Shown piece by piece: positions 54,411-63,429 of a stretch of 64,000 nt of DNA. Numbering within the stretch: the stretch's first letter is position 1; each line of letters starts with the position of its first letter. Source of the stretch: Deltaproteobacteria bacterium (lineage in GTDB: Bacteria; Myxococcota; Myxococcia; SLRQ01); assembly GCA_029210625.1 (NCBI GenBank), contig JARGFU010000008.1, forward strand, positions 62,001-126,000, written 5' to 3'. The notes beneath the pieces were generated by a model that worked only from the letters and a program-made list of their open reading frames with translations, had not been told where the DNA came from and did no database searches. Both the position numbers and the translations under genes were made by a program.

Positions 54411-56590
54411 TCGAGCTGCTCGCGGAGCTTCCGGGCGAGCTCCTCGATCCGGTAGGGCTTCTGCAGGAAAGCGCAGCCCTGCTCCATCAGGGCTGCGGTC
54501 GACTGCTCGACGCTGTAGCCACTGGAGAGCAGGACCCTCGCCTCACAGGGGATCTGCCGGATCCGCTCGAAGGTCGCCGGACCGTCGAGCCCCGGCATGA
54601 CCATGTCGAGGATGATGAGGTCCACGCGGGCCGGGTCCGCCTCGAGCAGCTCGAGGGCCGCGCGACCGCTGCTGGCGGTGAGGGTCCGGTAGCCGAGCAT
54701 CTCGAGGAGCGGCTGGATGGAGCTCAGGATCAACGCCTCGTCGTCGATGACGAGGATGGTCTCGCTGCCCCCCGGGAGCTCTTCCGCCACCTCCTTGCGC
54801 TGCACCGGCTCCTCCTCCGGCTCGGCCGGGACCAGGACCCGGAAGGTCGAGCCCTCTCCCGGCGCGCTCTCCACCTCCACGGCGCCACCGTGGTTGCGGA
54901 CGATCCCGTAGGCGGAGGCGAGGCCGAGGCCCGTGCCGCGCTCCTGTTCCCGGGTCGTGAAGAAGGGCTCGAAGATCCGGCGGCGGACCTCCTCGGTCAT
55001 GCCCACCCCCGTATCCACGACGGCGATGCAGACGTAGACGCCAGCCCCGAGGTCCATGGCGGCCGCGTGATCCGCGTCGAGCTCGAGGTTCCGGGTCCGG
55101 ACGGCGAGCTCCCCTCCCTCGGGCATGGCCTGCCAGCCGTTGAGCAGCAGGTTGAGGAGGACCTGCTCGAGCTGGTGCCGGTCCACCCGGGCGCTCCAGA
55201 GGTCCTCCTGGAGATCGAGGACCGGGGTGAGGGACTTGTGGGTGCGGGCGAACAACTCGAGCGACCGCTGGACGAGCTGGTTGAGATCCGTGACGGCCGG
55301 CTGGTACTTGCCACCCCGCGCCAGCCCCAGGAGCTGGCGGGTGAGGCCCGCGGCGCTCTCGATGTGCTCCTCGATGACCGAGAGGTGGGTGAGGGCCCCC
55401 TCCGGGACGTCCTTCCGGGCGTGCAGGAGCGAGACCCTCCCCTGGATCCCCATCAACAGGTTGTTGAAGTCATGGGCCATCCCCCCGGCCAGAGTACCCA
55501 CCGCTTCCATCTTCTGTGCCTGAGCGAGGTGCTTCTCGACCCGCCGCTTCTCGCTGATGTCGATGACGATGCCCCGCAGGCCGATCAGCTCGCCGCCGCG
55601 GTGGACCGGGGCGGAGCGCAGGAGGATCGGGATCTCGGCGCCGCTCTTGTGGCGCGCGGTGTACTCCCGCAGGCCCAGGTCCTCGCCCCTCATCACCCGC
55701 ACCATCCCGCTCGCGGCGCGCTCGACGTCGTCGCGGACGAGCATGTCGATGGCCGTCATCCCCGAGGTCAGCTCGGCCTCGGTGTAGCCGAAGACCTCGA
55801 CGCAGGCCCGGTTCACGAAGGTGAGCCGCGCCTCCAGATCCGTCTCGAAGACGGTCTCGGGGAGGAGCTCGGCGAGCTGCCGGAAGCGCCGCTCGCTCTC
55901 TCCGAGGGCCGCCTCGGCCACGATGCGGGCCTCCACCTCCTGCCGGAGCTTCCCGACGGTGCGGGTGAGGTCCTCCGTCTTGCGCTCCTCCTCCCGGAGA
56001 GAGAGCTGCAGACGGCGACGGAAGGTCTCGGGGGCGAGGATCAGCACGAGGGCGAAGAGGGTGATGATCATGGCCGCGGTGATCCACGCCACCGGGGAGT
56101 AGGTGGTCAGGAGCGCCTCGCTCTCGGGCTGGACGAGGCCCGTCAGCAGCGCCGCGCCTGCCACGATCACGCTGACGATGGAGAGCGCCAGGACCGCGAG
56201 GCCCGCCCTGACACCGTAGAGGATGGCGGCGATCACCGAGAAGGCGGTGAGGGCCGCCACCCCGACCCCCCCCAGGCCCACCCGGAAGAGATCGGTGACG
56301 CCGATCCCCACCCCGAAGACGAGGAGGGCGTTGGCGCGGACCCGGAAGGAGAGCCGCCGGCCCAGCACAGCGGCGAGGAAGACCATGGCGTAGAGCACGG
56401 GATAGGCCAGGGCGAAGACGGGCTGATCGTTCCGGAGCGACAGGTAGCTGCCGAGGCCGACCGGAGCGGCAGACAGGATCGTGAAGCTCAGCAGCAAGAG
56501 CGCGAGCAGCTTCTCCCGCATCTCGACGATCTCCGGAGCAGGATCGTCGGTGGCGGTGATCGACGCCAGGAACGGCTTGATGAATTCCAC
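54380..56590 (-). CDS. Hybrid sensor histidine kinase (membrane, PAS, HisKA, receiver)
   Basis: 736 aa from GTG at 56588-56590; an ATG at 56519-56521 (MREKLLAL) with a GGAG site is an equally reasonable start (713 aa). Order: about six membrane helices (residues 25-195), a coiled linker, PAS (FRQLAELLPETVFETDLEA; PAC IVIDISEKR), HisKA with the phospho-His in GGMAHDFNNLLMGI, HATPase with NGWQAMPEGG and GTGLGLASAYGIVRNHGG, and a C-terminal receiver with phosphoacceptor Asp in LIILDMVMPGLDG. A complete hybrid kinase that likely passes phosphate to an unlinked partner. Its last 31 nt overlap the M3 gene end. Confidence 0.87.
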   Translation of the reverse strand: MEFIKPFLASITATDDPAPEIVEMREKLLALLLLSFTILSAAPVGLGSYLSLRNDQPVFALAYPVLYAMVFLAAVLGRRLSFRVRANALLVFGVGIGVTDLFRVGLGGVGVAALTAFSVIAAILYGVRAGLAVLALSIVSVIVAGAALLTGLVQPESEALLTTYSPVAWITAAMIITLFALVLILAPETFRRRLQLSLREEERKTEDLTRTVGKLRQEVEARIVAEAALGESERRFRQLAELLPETVFETDLEARLTFVNRACVEVFGYTEAELTSGMTAIDMLVRDDVERAASGMVRVMRGEDLGLREYTARHKSGAEIPILLRSAPVHRGGELIGLRGIVIDISEKRRVEKHLAQAQKMEAVGTLAGGMAHDFNNLLMGIQGRVSLLHARKDVPEGALTHLSVIEEHIESAAGLTRQLLGLARGGKYQPAVTDLNQLVQRSLELFARTHKSLTPVLDLQEDLWSARVDRHQLEQVLLNLLLNGWQAMPEGGELAVRTRNLELDADHAAAMDLGAGVYVCIAVVDTGVGMTEEVRRRIFEPFFTTREQERGTGLGLASAYGIVRNHGGAVEVESAPGEGSTFRVLVPAEPEEEPVQRKEVAEELPGGSETILVIDDEALILSSIQPLLEMLGYRTLTASSGRAALELLEADPARVDLIILDMVMPGLDGPATFERIRQIPCEARVLLSSGYSVEQSTAALMEQGCAFLQKPYRIEELARKLREQLDQSPALSQAS

Positions 56591-56645
56591 GGTAGGGATC
56601 GGAGGCGGAGCCGGGGTCGTTCTTCTTCGAGGCCAGGGACCCTCC

Positions 56646-57200
56646 CTAGCCGTCGAAGTGTTCCACCTCGAAGGCCTCGATGCGAGCGCCGGGATCCCTC
56701 CAGGCGCCGTCGGGCAGGCCGGCCTTGTTGCAGAGGCGATCGAGGAAGGTCGGCAGGTCGTAGCCGTGCTCGGTGGCGACCTGAGGCAGCAGGAAGCCCC
56801 GGTGCCCGTGGTGGGTGAGGAGGAGGCCATCCCTCCCGAGGACGATGGCGCCCGGACGATCCGGCTCCTCCACCACGCGCCGGCCGTGGAGGAGGGAGAT
56901 GTCGAGCTCGAGGCCCTCGAGCTCGTCGGGACGATAGGGCGCGAAGCGGGGGTCGTCGAAGGCGGAGAGGCGAGCGATCTCCGGAACGATCTCCCACAGG
57001 GGGCCATGGGCATCGAGGATGCCCCGGCAGCCCCGCAGGCGCCCCGAGTTGCGCACCGTCACGAAGACCCCGCAGCGCTCGGAGAGCCGCTCGCGCTCCG
57101 CCTCGCTCGGCGGCGTGAGCGCGCGCTGATCCAGCTCGGCCTCGATGGCGGCGCGGGCGCTGGCGAGGAGGGCCTCTTGCTGGCTGCGGGAGAAGGTCAT
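56646..57200 (-). CDS. AMMECR1-domain protein
   Basis: 184 aa from MTFSRSQQ. Family pattern GVFVTVRNSGRLRGCRGIL, FAPYRPDELEGLELDISLL, IVLGRDGLLLTHHGHRGFLLPQVATEHGYD and TFLDRLCNKAGLPDGAW. AMMECR1 proteins are found in all domains, often with MEMO1 and radical-SAM genes; neither is adjacent. Biochemical role unknown. It is divergent from the homocysteine methyltransferase gene (81 nt). Confidence 0.88.
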   Translation of the reverse strand: MTFSRSQQEALLASARAAIEAELDQRALTPPSEAERERLSERCGVFVTVRNSGRLRGCRGILDAHGPLWEIVPEIARLSAFDDPRFAPYRPDELEGLELDISLLHGRRVVEEPDRPGAIVLGRDGLLLTHHGHRGFLLPQVATEHGYDLPTFLDRLCNKAGLPDGAWRDPGARIEAFEVEHFDG

Positions 57201-57281
57201 GACCTGTCCCCAGCATAGCCGCCTTGCCGCCGGCCGGCACCGCCACACACCCACCCGGGAAAACCGGTAGCATCGGAAGCG

Positions 57282-58124
57282 ATGCCGCGCTTCGACGACC
57301 GGGAGCTGATCCTCCTCGACGGCGCCATGGGCACCGCCCTCGAGGCCTCCGGCCTCGCGCTGCCGGCCCCCGACTGGAGCGCGCACGCCGTCCTCCACCA
57401 CCCGCAGGCGGTGCGTGAGCTCCACCTCGCCTACGCCCGCGCCGGGGCCGAGGTGCTCACCGCCTGCACCTTCCGCACGACCTTCCGAGCCCTCGGTGAG
57501 GGCTGGGAGGAGGTCGCCCACCGCGCGGTGGAGCTCGCCCGGGAGGCCGCCGCGAGCGTGGACCACGAGGTACGGGTGGCGGGCTCCATCGCGCCCCTCG
57601 AGGACTGCTGGCGCCCCGATCTCTCCCCTCCGGATCCCGGCCCCGAGCACCGCGCCCTGGCGGGGGTGCTCGCCGACGCGGGGGTGGACCTCCTACTCTG
57701 CGAGACCTTCACCCACGTGGGCGAGGGGCACAGCGCCGCCCGGGCCGCGGCGAGCACCGGCCTGCCGGTCTGGCTCTCCTTCAGCGCGGGCCCCTCGGGC
57801 GACCTGCTCGACTTCGACGATCTCGTGGACGCCTTCGACAACGCCAACCTCACCGGCGCCGACGCGCTGCTGCTCAACTGCGTTCCGCTGGCGGTGGTCG
57901 AGGCGGTCTACCCGCTCCTGGGTGAGTTCGGGCTCCCCTGGGGGGTCTACCCGAACGCGGGGGCGGTCCAGGAGGGGCACGCGGGGCCGCCCCTGGACCC
58001 CGCCACCTTCGCCCGGGTGGCGCAGCGCTGGGTCGAGGCGGGGGCGAGCATCGTGGGGGGGTGCTGCGGCACCACCCCCGCTCACCTCGAGGCGCTCGCC
58101 GCCCGCCTGGCCGGCCGCCGGTAG
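57282..58124 (+). CDS. Homocysteine S-methyltransferase family protein
   Basis: 280 aa. A TIM barrel of the Pfam S-methyl_trans family that transfers a methyl group to homocysteine or a related thiol. LLDGAMGTALEASG starts the domain; the zinc Cys triad is in LLNCVPL and VGGCCGTTPAH. No B12 domain follows, so it is a stand-alone enzyme (MmuM or BHMT-like), with possible donors S-methylmethionine or betaine. Together with ahcY at 8.4 kb it fits a methyl-cycle role. The 3' end overlaps the convergent PAP2 gene by 43 nt. Confidence 0.87.
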   Translation: MPRFDDRELILLDGAMGTALEASGLALPAPDWSAHAVLHHPQAVRELHLAYARAGAEVLTACTFRTTFRALGEGWEEVAHRAVELAREAAASVDHEVRVAGSIAPLEDCWRPDLSPPDPGPEHRALAGVLADAGVDLLLCETFTHVGEGHSAARAAASTGLPVWLSFSAGPSGDLLDFDDLVDAFDNANLTGADALLLNCVPLAVVEAVYPLLGEFGLPWGVYPNAGAVQEGHAGPPLDPATFARVAQRWVEAGASIVGGCCGTTPAHLEALAARLAGRR

Positions 58125-58774
58125 AGCCACCAGCGGAAGAAGAGCGCCATGGCCGTCCCGGCCACCGCGTCGAGGAGGTAGTGCTGACGCACGAAGAGGA
58201 CCGAGAGGGCGATCCAGAGGATCACGGCGTAGACCGGCCAGCGCAGGGCGGGCCGGTCCTCGATGAGGACCAGGCCGGAGAAGACCCCGAGGCAGAGGTG
58301 CATCGAGGGGAAGAGGTTCAGCGGCGGGTCCACCGAGTAGAAGAAGGCCGTGAGCGCCGCGCTCACCCCCTCCATCCTCCCGGCGAGCTCGTCGGGCCGG
58401 CCGACCATCCTCACCGGCACCAGGATGAAGACGACGAAGGCGATCGAGGACTGGATCAGGAAGCCCCGCGCCGCCTTCAGGAAGATCTCTCGATCCCGGA
58501 CCAGGAGGATGATGAGGGCGATGAGGCCGAAGATCGAGGCGTAGCCCCAGGAGAAGCCGACCCAGAGCGGGATCCGGTGATCGATGGGGAGGGAGAGGTC
58601 GTAGAAGACCCCGCGCCAGGCCACCAGCTTGCCCACCACGAACCAGCCGAAGAGGTAGTAGCTCACGGCGACGACCAGCCAGAAGATGCGCTCGCGCCAG
58701 TCGTAGCGCTCGGGAGGTGGGGTGCCCCAGGGTGTCGTGAGTCGGACCCAGAGGCCCCGCTTCTCGCTCCCCAT
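58082..58774 (-). CDS. PAP2-type membrane phosphatase/phosphotransferase
   Basis: 230 aa with about five membrane helices. Acid-phosphatase signature: FPSMHLCLGVFSG (C2 motif, PSMH) and LSVLFVRQHYLLDAVAG (C3 motif with RxxxxxHxxxD). The first signature KxxxxxxRP is weak. Members dephosphorylate lipid phosphates such as undecaprenyl pyrophosphate or act as inositol-phosphoceramide synthases. The start MGSEKRGL is chosen because the coding pattern fades before it; ribosome site weak. Confidence 0.8.
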   Translation of the reverse strand: MGSEKRGLWVRLTTPWGTPPPERYDWRERIFWLVVAVSYYLFGWFVVGKLVAWRGVFYDLSLPIDHRIPLWVGFSWGYASIFGLIALIILLVRDREIFLKAARGFLIQSSIAFVVFILVPVRMVGRPDELAGRMEGVSAALTAFFYSVDPPLNLFPSMHLCLGVFSGLVLIEDRPALRWPVYAVILWIALSVLFVRQHYLLDAVAGTAMALFFRWWLYRRPARRAASASR

Positions 58775-59004
58775 GGGCTCACTCTGACCGAAGGGGCGCT
58801 CCGGATACAACGGCGCGGTCCTCCCTCGTCCGTTTTCAGTGGTCGCTCTCCGGCTTCCAATCGTATGACCCGCCAGGACGGACCGATGACCGAAGACCGA
58901 TGACCGAAGTCTCGGCGGTCCTTGACCGCCCCTCCGCACCGCGCTACCGCTTCGGTGCCAACGCAGTACCCACAGCTCACTCCGATTCAAAAGGGGGCGT
59001 AGTG

Positions 59005-59901
59005 ATGAAGCGTTTCATGGGAACCATCGTGGTGGCGGGCATCCTCGCGACCGGCTGCGTGAGCCAGAAGAAGTACGACGCCCTCCAGGCGCAGCTCGAC
59101 GCCACCACCCGGGCGATGCAGACCCAGATCGACGACCGCGACGCCCGGATCGTCGACGCCGAGCAGGCCCTGGCCGGTGAGCGGCAGAAGGTCGACCAGC
59201 TCAACCGCCGCATCGAGGAGCTCGGCCGCCGCCTCACCAAGGCCGAGGCCGATCGCGTCACCCTCGAGCAGGAGCGCGCCGGCCTGCAGGAGCAGCTGGC
59301 CGAGACCGTGCGGGACAAGTCGAAGCTCAAGGGCTCCATCGAGGAGATGAAGGAGGCGCTGGCGGATCTGAAGGCCCGTAAGGCCGCCGCCGAGGCGCGG
59401 ATCGCCGAGTTCCGCAGCCTCCTCGATCGCTTCAAGCCCCTCATCGACACCGGAAAGCTCAAGGTGAAGATGGTCGACGGCCGGATGGTCGTGGCCATGG
59501 CCACCGACGTGCTCTTCACCTCCGGCTCCGCCGCCCTCTCCCAGGAGGGCAAGGACGCCATCGTGGAGGTCGCCGGCCTCCTGGCCGCCATGGAGGGCCG
59601 CCGCTTCCAGATCGAGGGCCACACCGACGACGTCCCGATCCGCACCGCCAAGTTCAACTCCAACTGGGAGCTCGCGTCGGCCCGGGCCACCAACGTGGTC
59701 AAGGCGATGATCGACGGCGGCCTGCCCCCGCAGCGGGTCTCGGCGGCGAGCTTCGGCGAGTACAAGCCCACGGCCTCCAACGAGACGAAGGAGGACCGCG
59801 GCCTCAACCGCCGCATCGAGATCGTGCTGGTGCCGGACCTCGACAGCCTGCCGGGCTTCGACGAGCTGAAGCGGATGAGCGAGGCGGGCGGCGACAGCTA
59901 G
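59005..59901 (+). CDS. OmpA-family lipoprotein with coiled coil
   Basis: 298 aa. Lipoprotein signal FMGTIVVAGILATGC, then a 110-residue coiled coil (about 25-140) with heptad pattern (QLNRRIEELGRRLTKAEADR), then an OmpA/MotB C-terminal peptidoglycan-binding domain. Its motifs are VLFTSGSAALSQEG, EGHTDDVPIRTAKF, NWELASARATNVV and NRRIEIVL. It tethers the outer membrane to peptidoglycan across a long helical spacer. Strong GGGGG site before ATG. Confidence 0.92.
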   Translation: MKRFMGTIVVAGILATGCVSQKKYDALQAQLDATTRAMQTQIDDRDARIVDAEQALAGERQKVDQLNRRIEELGRRLTKAEADRVTLEQERAGLQEQLAETVRDKSKLKGSIEEMKEALADLKARKAAAEARIAEFRSLLDRFKPLIDTGKLKVKMVDGRMVVAMATDVLFTSGSAALSQEGKDAIVEVAGLLAAMEGRRFQIEGHTDDVPIRTAKFNSNWELASARATNVVKAMIDGGLPPQRVSAASFGEYKPTASNETKEDRGLNRRIEIVLVPDLDSLPGFDELKRMSEAGGDS

Positions 59902-59909
59902 GCCGCGGC

Positions 59910-60635
59910 CTACTTCTTCCTGGCCGCCTTCTTCTTGGCGGCGGCCTTCTTGACCGCCTTCTTGGCGGCCGTCTTCTTCGTCGCCTTCTTGGCGGTCTTC
60001 TTGGCCGCCTTCTTGACGATCTTCTTCTTGGCGACCTTCTTGGTGGTCTTCTTCGCCACCTTCTTGGCCGCCGGCTTGGCCGCCTTCTTCGCGACCTTCT
60101 TCGCGGCTTCGGCCTTCGAGGGCTTGTTCCGCTTCCGGCCACCCGCCATCCGCTCGGCCTGGGAGCGCTGCTTGGCGCGCTTCGCCCGGGCCTGGCTCGT
60201 CTTGCGGGCAGCCTCGGCGGCGACGCGGGTCCGCGGAGCGCCGGTGGCGAAGTAGGCCCGCATCGGCGCCAGGTAGAAGTCTCGCCAGCCCTGCTCGTAG
60301 CGCTTGCCGAGACCCCTGGGGACGTTGGTGTGCTCGATCACCACCCGGGTCCCGCCCTCGGCGGGCTCGAAGAGGACCTCGATCGTCGAGTCGTCCGCGC
60401 CGGAGGGGAAGTCGGTCGAGCGCCAGGACTGGAGGATCCGCCGGCTGGGGTCCAGGTCCTGGTTGATCCCCCAGATGTACCCTCCCCAGGCGGTGTGCCG
60501 CCCCCCGGGCCAGGGCTCGCAGGAAGCCTTCTCGCCGGTCATGGCGCCATGTTCCAGACCGTTGAGCCAGGCCTGGTAGATTCGGTAGGGGCTGGCAGGA
60601 ATCACTGCCGACACCCGGATGGTCTCGGTGGCCAT
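59910..60635 (-). CDS. SRPBCC/AHSA1-domain protein with histone-H1-like tail
   Basis: 241 aa from MATETIRV, preceded by GGAGAGG. Residues 1-140 form an SRPBCC fold of the AHSA1 type (VIPASPYRIYQAWLNG; VLFEPAEGGTRVVIEHTNVP), which binds hydrophobic ligands or chaperone clients. From about residue 140 the protein is Lys/Ala-rich repeats (KKAAKKTAKKATKKTAAKK) to the end, like histone H1 tails. The tail is likely to bind DNA or other polyanions. Divergent from the sigma-54-controlled MBL gene. Confidence 0.85.
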   Translation of the reverse strand: MATETIRVSAVIPASPYRIYQAWLNGLEHGAMTGEKASCEPWPGGRHTAWGGYIWGINQDLDPSRRILQSWRSTDFPSGADDSTIEVLFEPAEGGTRVVIEHTNVPRGLGKRYEQGWRDFYLAPMRAYFATGAPRTRVAAEAARKTSQARAKRAKQRSQAERMAGGRKRNKPSKAEAAKKVAKKAAKPAAKKVAKKTTKKVAKKKIVKKAAKKTAKKATKKTAAKKAVKKAAAKKKAARKK

Positions 60636-60804
60636 GGGCCTCTCCGCTTGCTTCGGGCAGGTCAAGGGCGCCCGGTGGCGCGACAATTCCTCCGCCATTT
60701 CAACCATCCAGAAGGTTCAGGTCAAGAAATGCTCGAATTCCGGTCCTGAATTGAATCATTTCGACGCAGACGATTGACTCGAAGTGGCTCAATTCGAAGC
60801 GGCG

Positions 60805-60822
60805 GTACCTGATTTCAGGTAC
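60805..60822 (+). promoter_or_regulatory. Palindromic operator candidate
   Basis: GTACCTGA-TT-TCAGGTAC is a perfect 8-2-8 palindrome. It ends 8 nt upstream of the TGGCAC -24 box of the next feature, in a 250-nt divergent gap. Its position and perfect symmetry suggest a dimeric regulator binding site, perhaps the enhancer-binding protein encoded downstream or a repressor. Confidence 0.6.
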
Positions 60823-60830
60823 TTGGAGAG

Positions 60831-60846
60831 TGGCACGCTGACTGCA
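60831..60846 (+). promoter_or_regulatory. Sigma-54-type promoter of MBL gene
   Basis: TGGCAC (60831-60836), five bases, then CTGCA (60842-60846) matches the -24/-12 consensus TGGCAC-N5-TTGCA with one change. It lies 40 nt upstream of the ATG at 60886. The GC-rich surroundings and the sigma-54 activator gene directly downstream support it. Confidence 0.7.
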
Positions 60847-60885
60847 GTCTGGAGAGGTCGAATGACCCACCAAGGAGGCAGTGAG

Positions 60886-61752
60886 ATGAAGATCCGGTTC
60901 TGGGGCGTGCGAGGCTCGGTGGCCAGCAGCGGACCGGCCACCCGGAAGATCGGCGGCAACACCACCTGCGTCGAGGTCGAGAGCCAGGGTGAGCGGCTCA
61001 TCCTGGACGCCGGCACCGGGGTGCGCGCCCTGGGGGATCACCTCCTGGAGGCGGCCCGGCAGGGCGACCGCCGCGTGCCGATCGAGGCCTCCTTCCTCTT
61101 CACCCACCTGCACTGGGACCACATCCAGGGCTTCCCCTTCTTCGCCCCGGCCTACGTCCCGGGCACCGAGCTGACCCTCTACGGCCCCTCCGAGGCCGCC
61201 GGCGGGAGCGAGGAGCCCATGGACCTGCGCGGGGCCCTGGCCCGTCAGATGGAGGCGCCGAACTTCCCGGTGCCCCTCGAGGCGATGGGCGCGGACAAGC
61301 GCTTCCGGGACCTGGACGACGGTGACCGGCTCGCCCTGGGGCCCTTCGAGATCCTCACCCGGCGCCTCGAGCACCCCCAGGGCTGCCTGGGCTACCGCAT
61401 CGAGGCGGAGGGCCACAGCGTCTGCTTCGCCACCGACACCGAGCACCGCGCGGACGGAGAGCTCGACGAGGCCCTCCTCCAGCTCGCCCGCGGGGTGGAC
61501 CTGCTCATCTACGACGCCCAGTACACGCCGGACGAGTACGAGGGCACCTTCGGGCCGAGCCGCCGGGGCTGGGGTCACTCCACCCACGAGGCGGCCGCCC
61601 GGATCGCGCGGGCCTGCGGGGCCAAGACCCTGGCCCTCTTCCACCACGACCCCACCCACGATGACGCCTTCGTCGCCCGGATGGAGCGCGACGCCCGGGG
61701 GCTCTTCCCCTGGACCCGCGCCGCCCGGGAGGGCGAGGTGGTGAGGTTCTAG
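60886..61752 (+). CDS. MBL-fold metallohydrolase (sigma-54 promoter)
   Basis: 288 aa from MKIRFWGV, preceded by AAGGAGGC. Metallo-beta-lactamase fold with HLHWDH in [20 protein letters not shown] and [10 protein letters not shown]. It is a paralogue of 19100-20086 (both RFWGxRGS, GGNTxC, DAGxGxRxLG) but lacks the lysine-rich tail. The class resembles cyclic nucleotide phosphodiesterases of the PhnP-like group; substrate unknown. It starts 40 nt after the sigma-54-type promoter, and the activator gene begins 1 nt after its stop. Confidence 0.87.
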   Translation: MKIRFWGVRGSVASSGPATRKIGGNTTCVEVESQGERLILDAGTGVRALGDHLLEAARQGDRRVPIEASFLFTHLHWDHIQGFPFFAPAYVPGTELTLYGPSEAAGGSEEPMDLRGALARQMEAPNFPVPLEAMGADKRFRDLDDGDRLALGPFEILTRRLEHPQGCLGYRIEAEGHSVCFATDTEHRADGELDEALLQLARGVDLLIYDAQYTPDEYEGTFGPSRRGWGHSTHEAAARIARACGAKTLALFHHDPTHDDAFVARMERDARGLFPWTRAAREGEVVRF

Positions 61753-61753
61753 G

Positions 61754-63304
61754 GTGGCCATCGCACGCGCCAGGATTCGAGATAGACTGCGAGGCGCGGT
61801 GGGCACCTCTCCTCCACGACCTGGCGACCCGCTCCTGGTGCTCGGTGAGCTCCTCGACCGGGAGGTCGCCCTCGGCGAGCTCCTGACCGGGGTGGTGCGC
61901 CGCATCGCCCAGGCCATGCGGGCCGACCGGGGCACCCTCTACCTGCTGGACCGGGCGCGGGAGGAGCTCTTCTCCAAGGCCGCCGACCTGCCCGAGCTCT
62001 CGGAGATCCGGCTGGCCCTCGGCCAGGGGGTGGCCGGGCACGTCGCGCAGACCGGCGAGACCCTCAACGTGCCCACCACCAACGCCGACCCCCGCTTCTT
62101 CTCGGGGATCGACGCCCGGACGGGCTACGAGACGCGCTCGATCCTGGCGGTGCCCCTCCGGGACAGCCAGGGCGACCTGATCGGGGTCGTGCAGCTGCTC
62201 AACAAGCAGGGCGGCCCCTTCACCCGGGACGATGAGATGACCCTCACCGCCCTGGCCGAGCAGGCCGCGGCCGCGGTGGAGGCCACCACCCTCTACGACG
62301 CCCTCTTCCGGGGCGAGGCCGCCCCCGCCGGGGTCGCCCAGGGGAAAGTCGACAGCCGCTTCAACCGGATCATCGGCGAGTCGGCGGTGATGCAGCGCGC
62401 CTACGACCTCACCACCCGCGCCGCCCGCTCCGAGGCCACGGTGCTCATCCACGGCGAGAGCGGCACGGGCAAGGAGCTCTTCGCCCGGGCGGTGCACGTG
62501 AACTCCCGGCGCAGCGAGGGCCCCTTCGTGAAGGTGGACTGCGCCGCCCTCCCCGAGAGCCTCATCGAGAACGAGCTCTTCGGCCACGAGAAGGGCGCCT
62601 ACACCGGCGCCGACGCCCGGGCCGAGGGGAAGTTCGACGCGGCCGCCGGCGGCACCCTCTTCCTCGACGAGATCGGGGAGCTGCCCCTCTCCGCCCAGTC
62701 CAAGCTGCTGCGCGTCCTGCAGGATCACACCTTCCTGCGGGTGGGCGGCACCGAGCAGGTGGAGGCGGACGTCCGGGTGGTCACCGCCACCAACCGCGAC
62801 CTGGAGCAGATGGTGAAGGAGGGCCGCTTCCGGAGCGACCTCTACTACCGGGTGCGGGTGGTCGACATCCTCCTGCCCCCGCTGCGGGAGCGCGGAGAGG
62901 CCGACCTGCGGCGCCTGGTGCTGCACTTCATCCAGAGCACGGCCCGGCGCCACGGCCGCGAGGTCCCGGCCCTCTCCGAGGGGGCCTGGAGCCGGCTGCT
63001 CTCCTACCGCTGGCCCGGGAACGTGCGGGAGCTCGAGCACTGCATCGAGAGCGCGGTGGTCATCTGCGACGAGACCGTCATCCAGCCCGCCGACCTGCCC
63101 CTGCCCGATCGGGGGGCCGAGCGGAGCCGCGCGGGGGAGCCCGGCGCCCTCGAGCTCGGGCCCGCCGCCACCCTCGAGGAGGTCGAGCGGGAGCACATCC
63201 GGCGGGTCCTCGAGAGCGTGGACGGGAACCGCAGCGAGGCCGCCCGCTCGCTGGGGATCGGCCGCAGCACCCTTCTGCGCAAGATCGCCCGCTACGGGCT
63301 CTAG
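61754..63304 (+). CDS. Sigma-54-dependent transcriptional activator with GAF domain
   Basis: 516 aa from a GTG. A GAF domain (about 25-175: [39 protein letters not shown]) senses a small molecule. The AAA+ domain has Walker A GESGTGKE and Walker [13 protein letters not shown]. The sigma-54 contact loop is GAYTGA, the Tyr variant of GAFTGA. A Fis-type helix-turn-helix ends it ([18 protein letters not shown]). No receiver domain, so control is by the GAF ligand, maybe a cyclic nucleotide. Its place behind a sigma-54-driven MBL gene suggests it controls its own operon. Confidence 0.92.
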   Translation: MAIARARIRDRLRGAVGTSPPRPGDPLLVLGELLDREVALGELLTGVVRRIAQAMRADRGTLYLLDRAREELFSKAADLPELSEIRLALGQGVAGHVAQTGETLNVPTTNADPRFFSGIDARTGYETRSILAVPLRDSQGDLIGVVQLLNKQGGPFTRDDEMTLTALAEQAAAAVEATTLYDALFRGEAAPAGVAQGKVDSRFNRIIGESAVMQRAYDLTTRAARSEATVLIHGESGTGKELFARAVHVNSRRSEGPFVKVDCAALPESLIENELFGHEKGAYTGADARAEGKFDAAAGGTLFLDEIGELPLSAQSKLLRVLQDHTFLRVGGTEQVEADVRVVTATNRDLEQMVKEGRFRSDLYYRVRVVDILLPPLRERGEADLRRLVLHFIQSTARRHGREVPALSEGAWSRLLSYRWPGNVRELEHCIESAVVICDETVIQPADLPLPDRGAERSRAGEPGALELGPAATLEEVEREHIRRVLESVDGNRSEAARSLGIGRSTLLRKIARYGL

Positions 63305-63429
63305 AGCCGGGCCTTACGTTCCGGCCCCCCAGGCGCCTGGCACTTCCGGAACCGGTCCCGCTTCGGCTAGGTTCCCGACCGGGTTCGATGAGTCGGCCGT
63401 GCTGTCCGCGGTGCCGTATTGGGGGTCCG

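Noticed and set aside
63336-63350. TGGCAC before the last lipoprotein as a second sigma-54 promoter
   Set aside because: The -12 element is GGAAC-like rather than TTGC at the required spacing.
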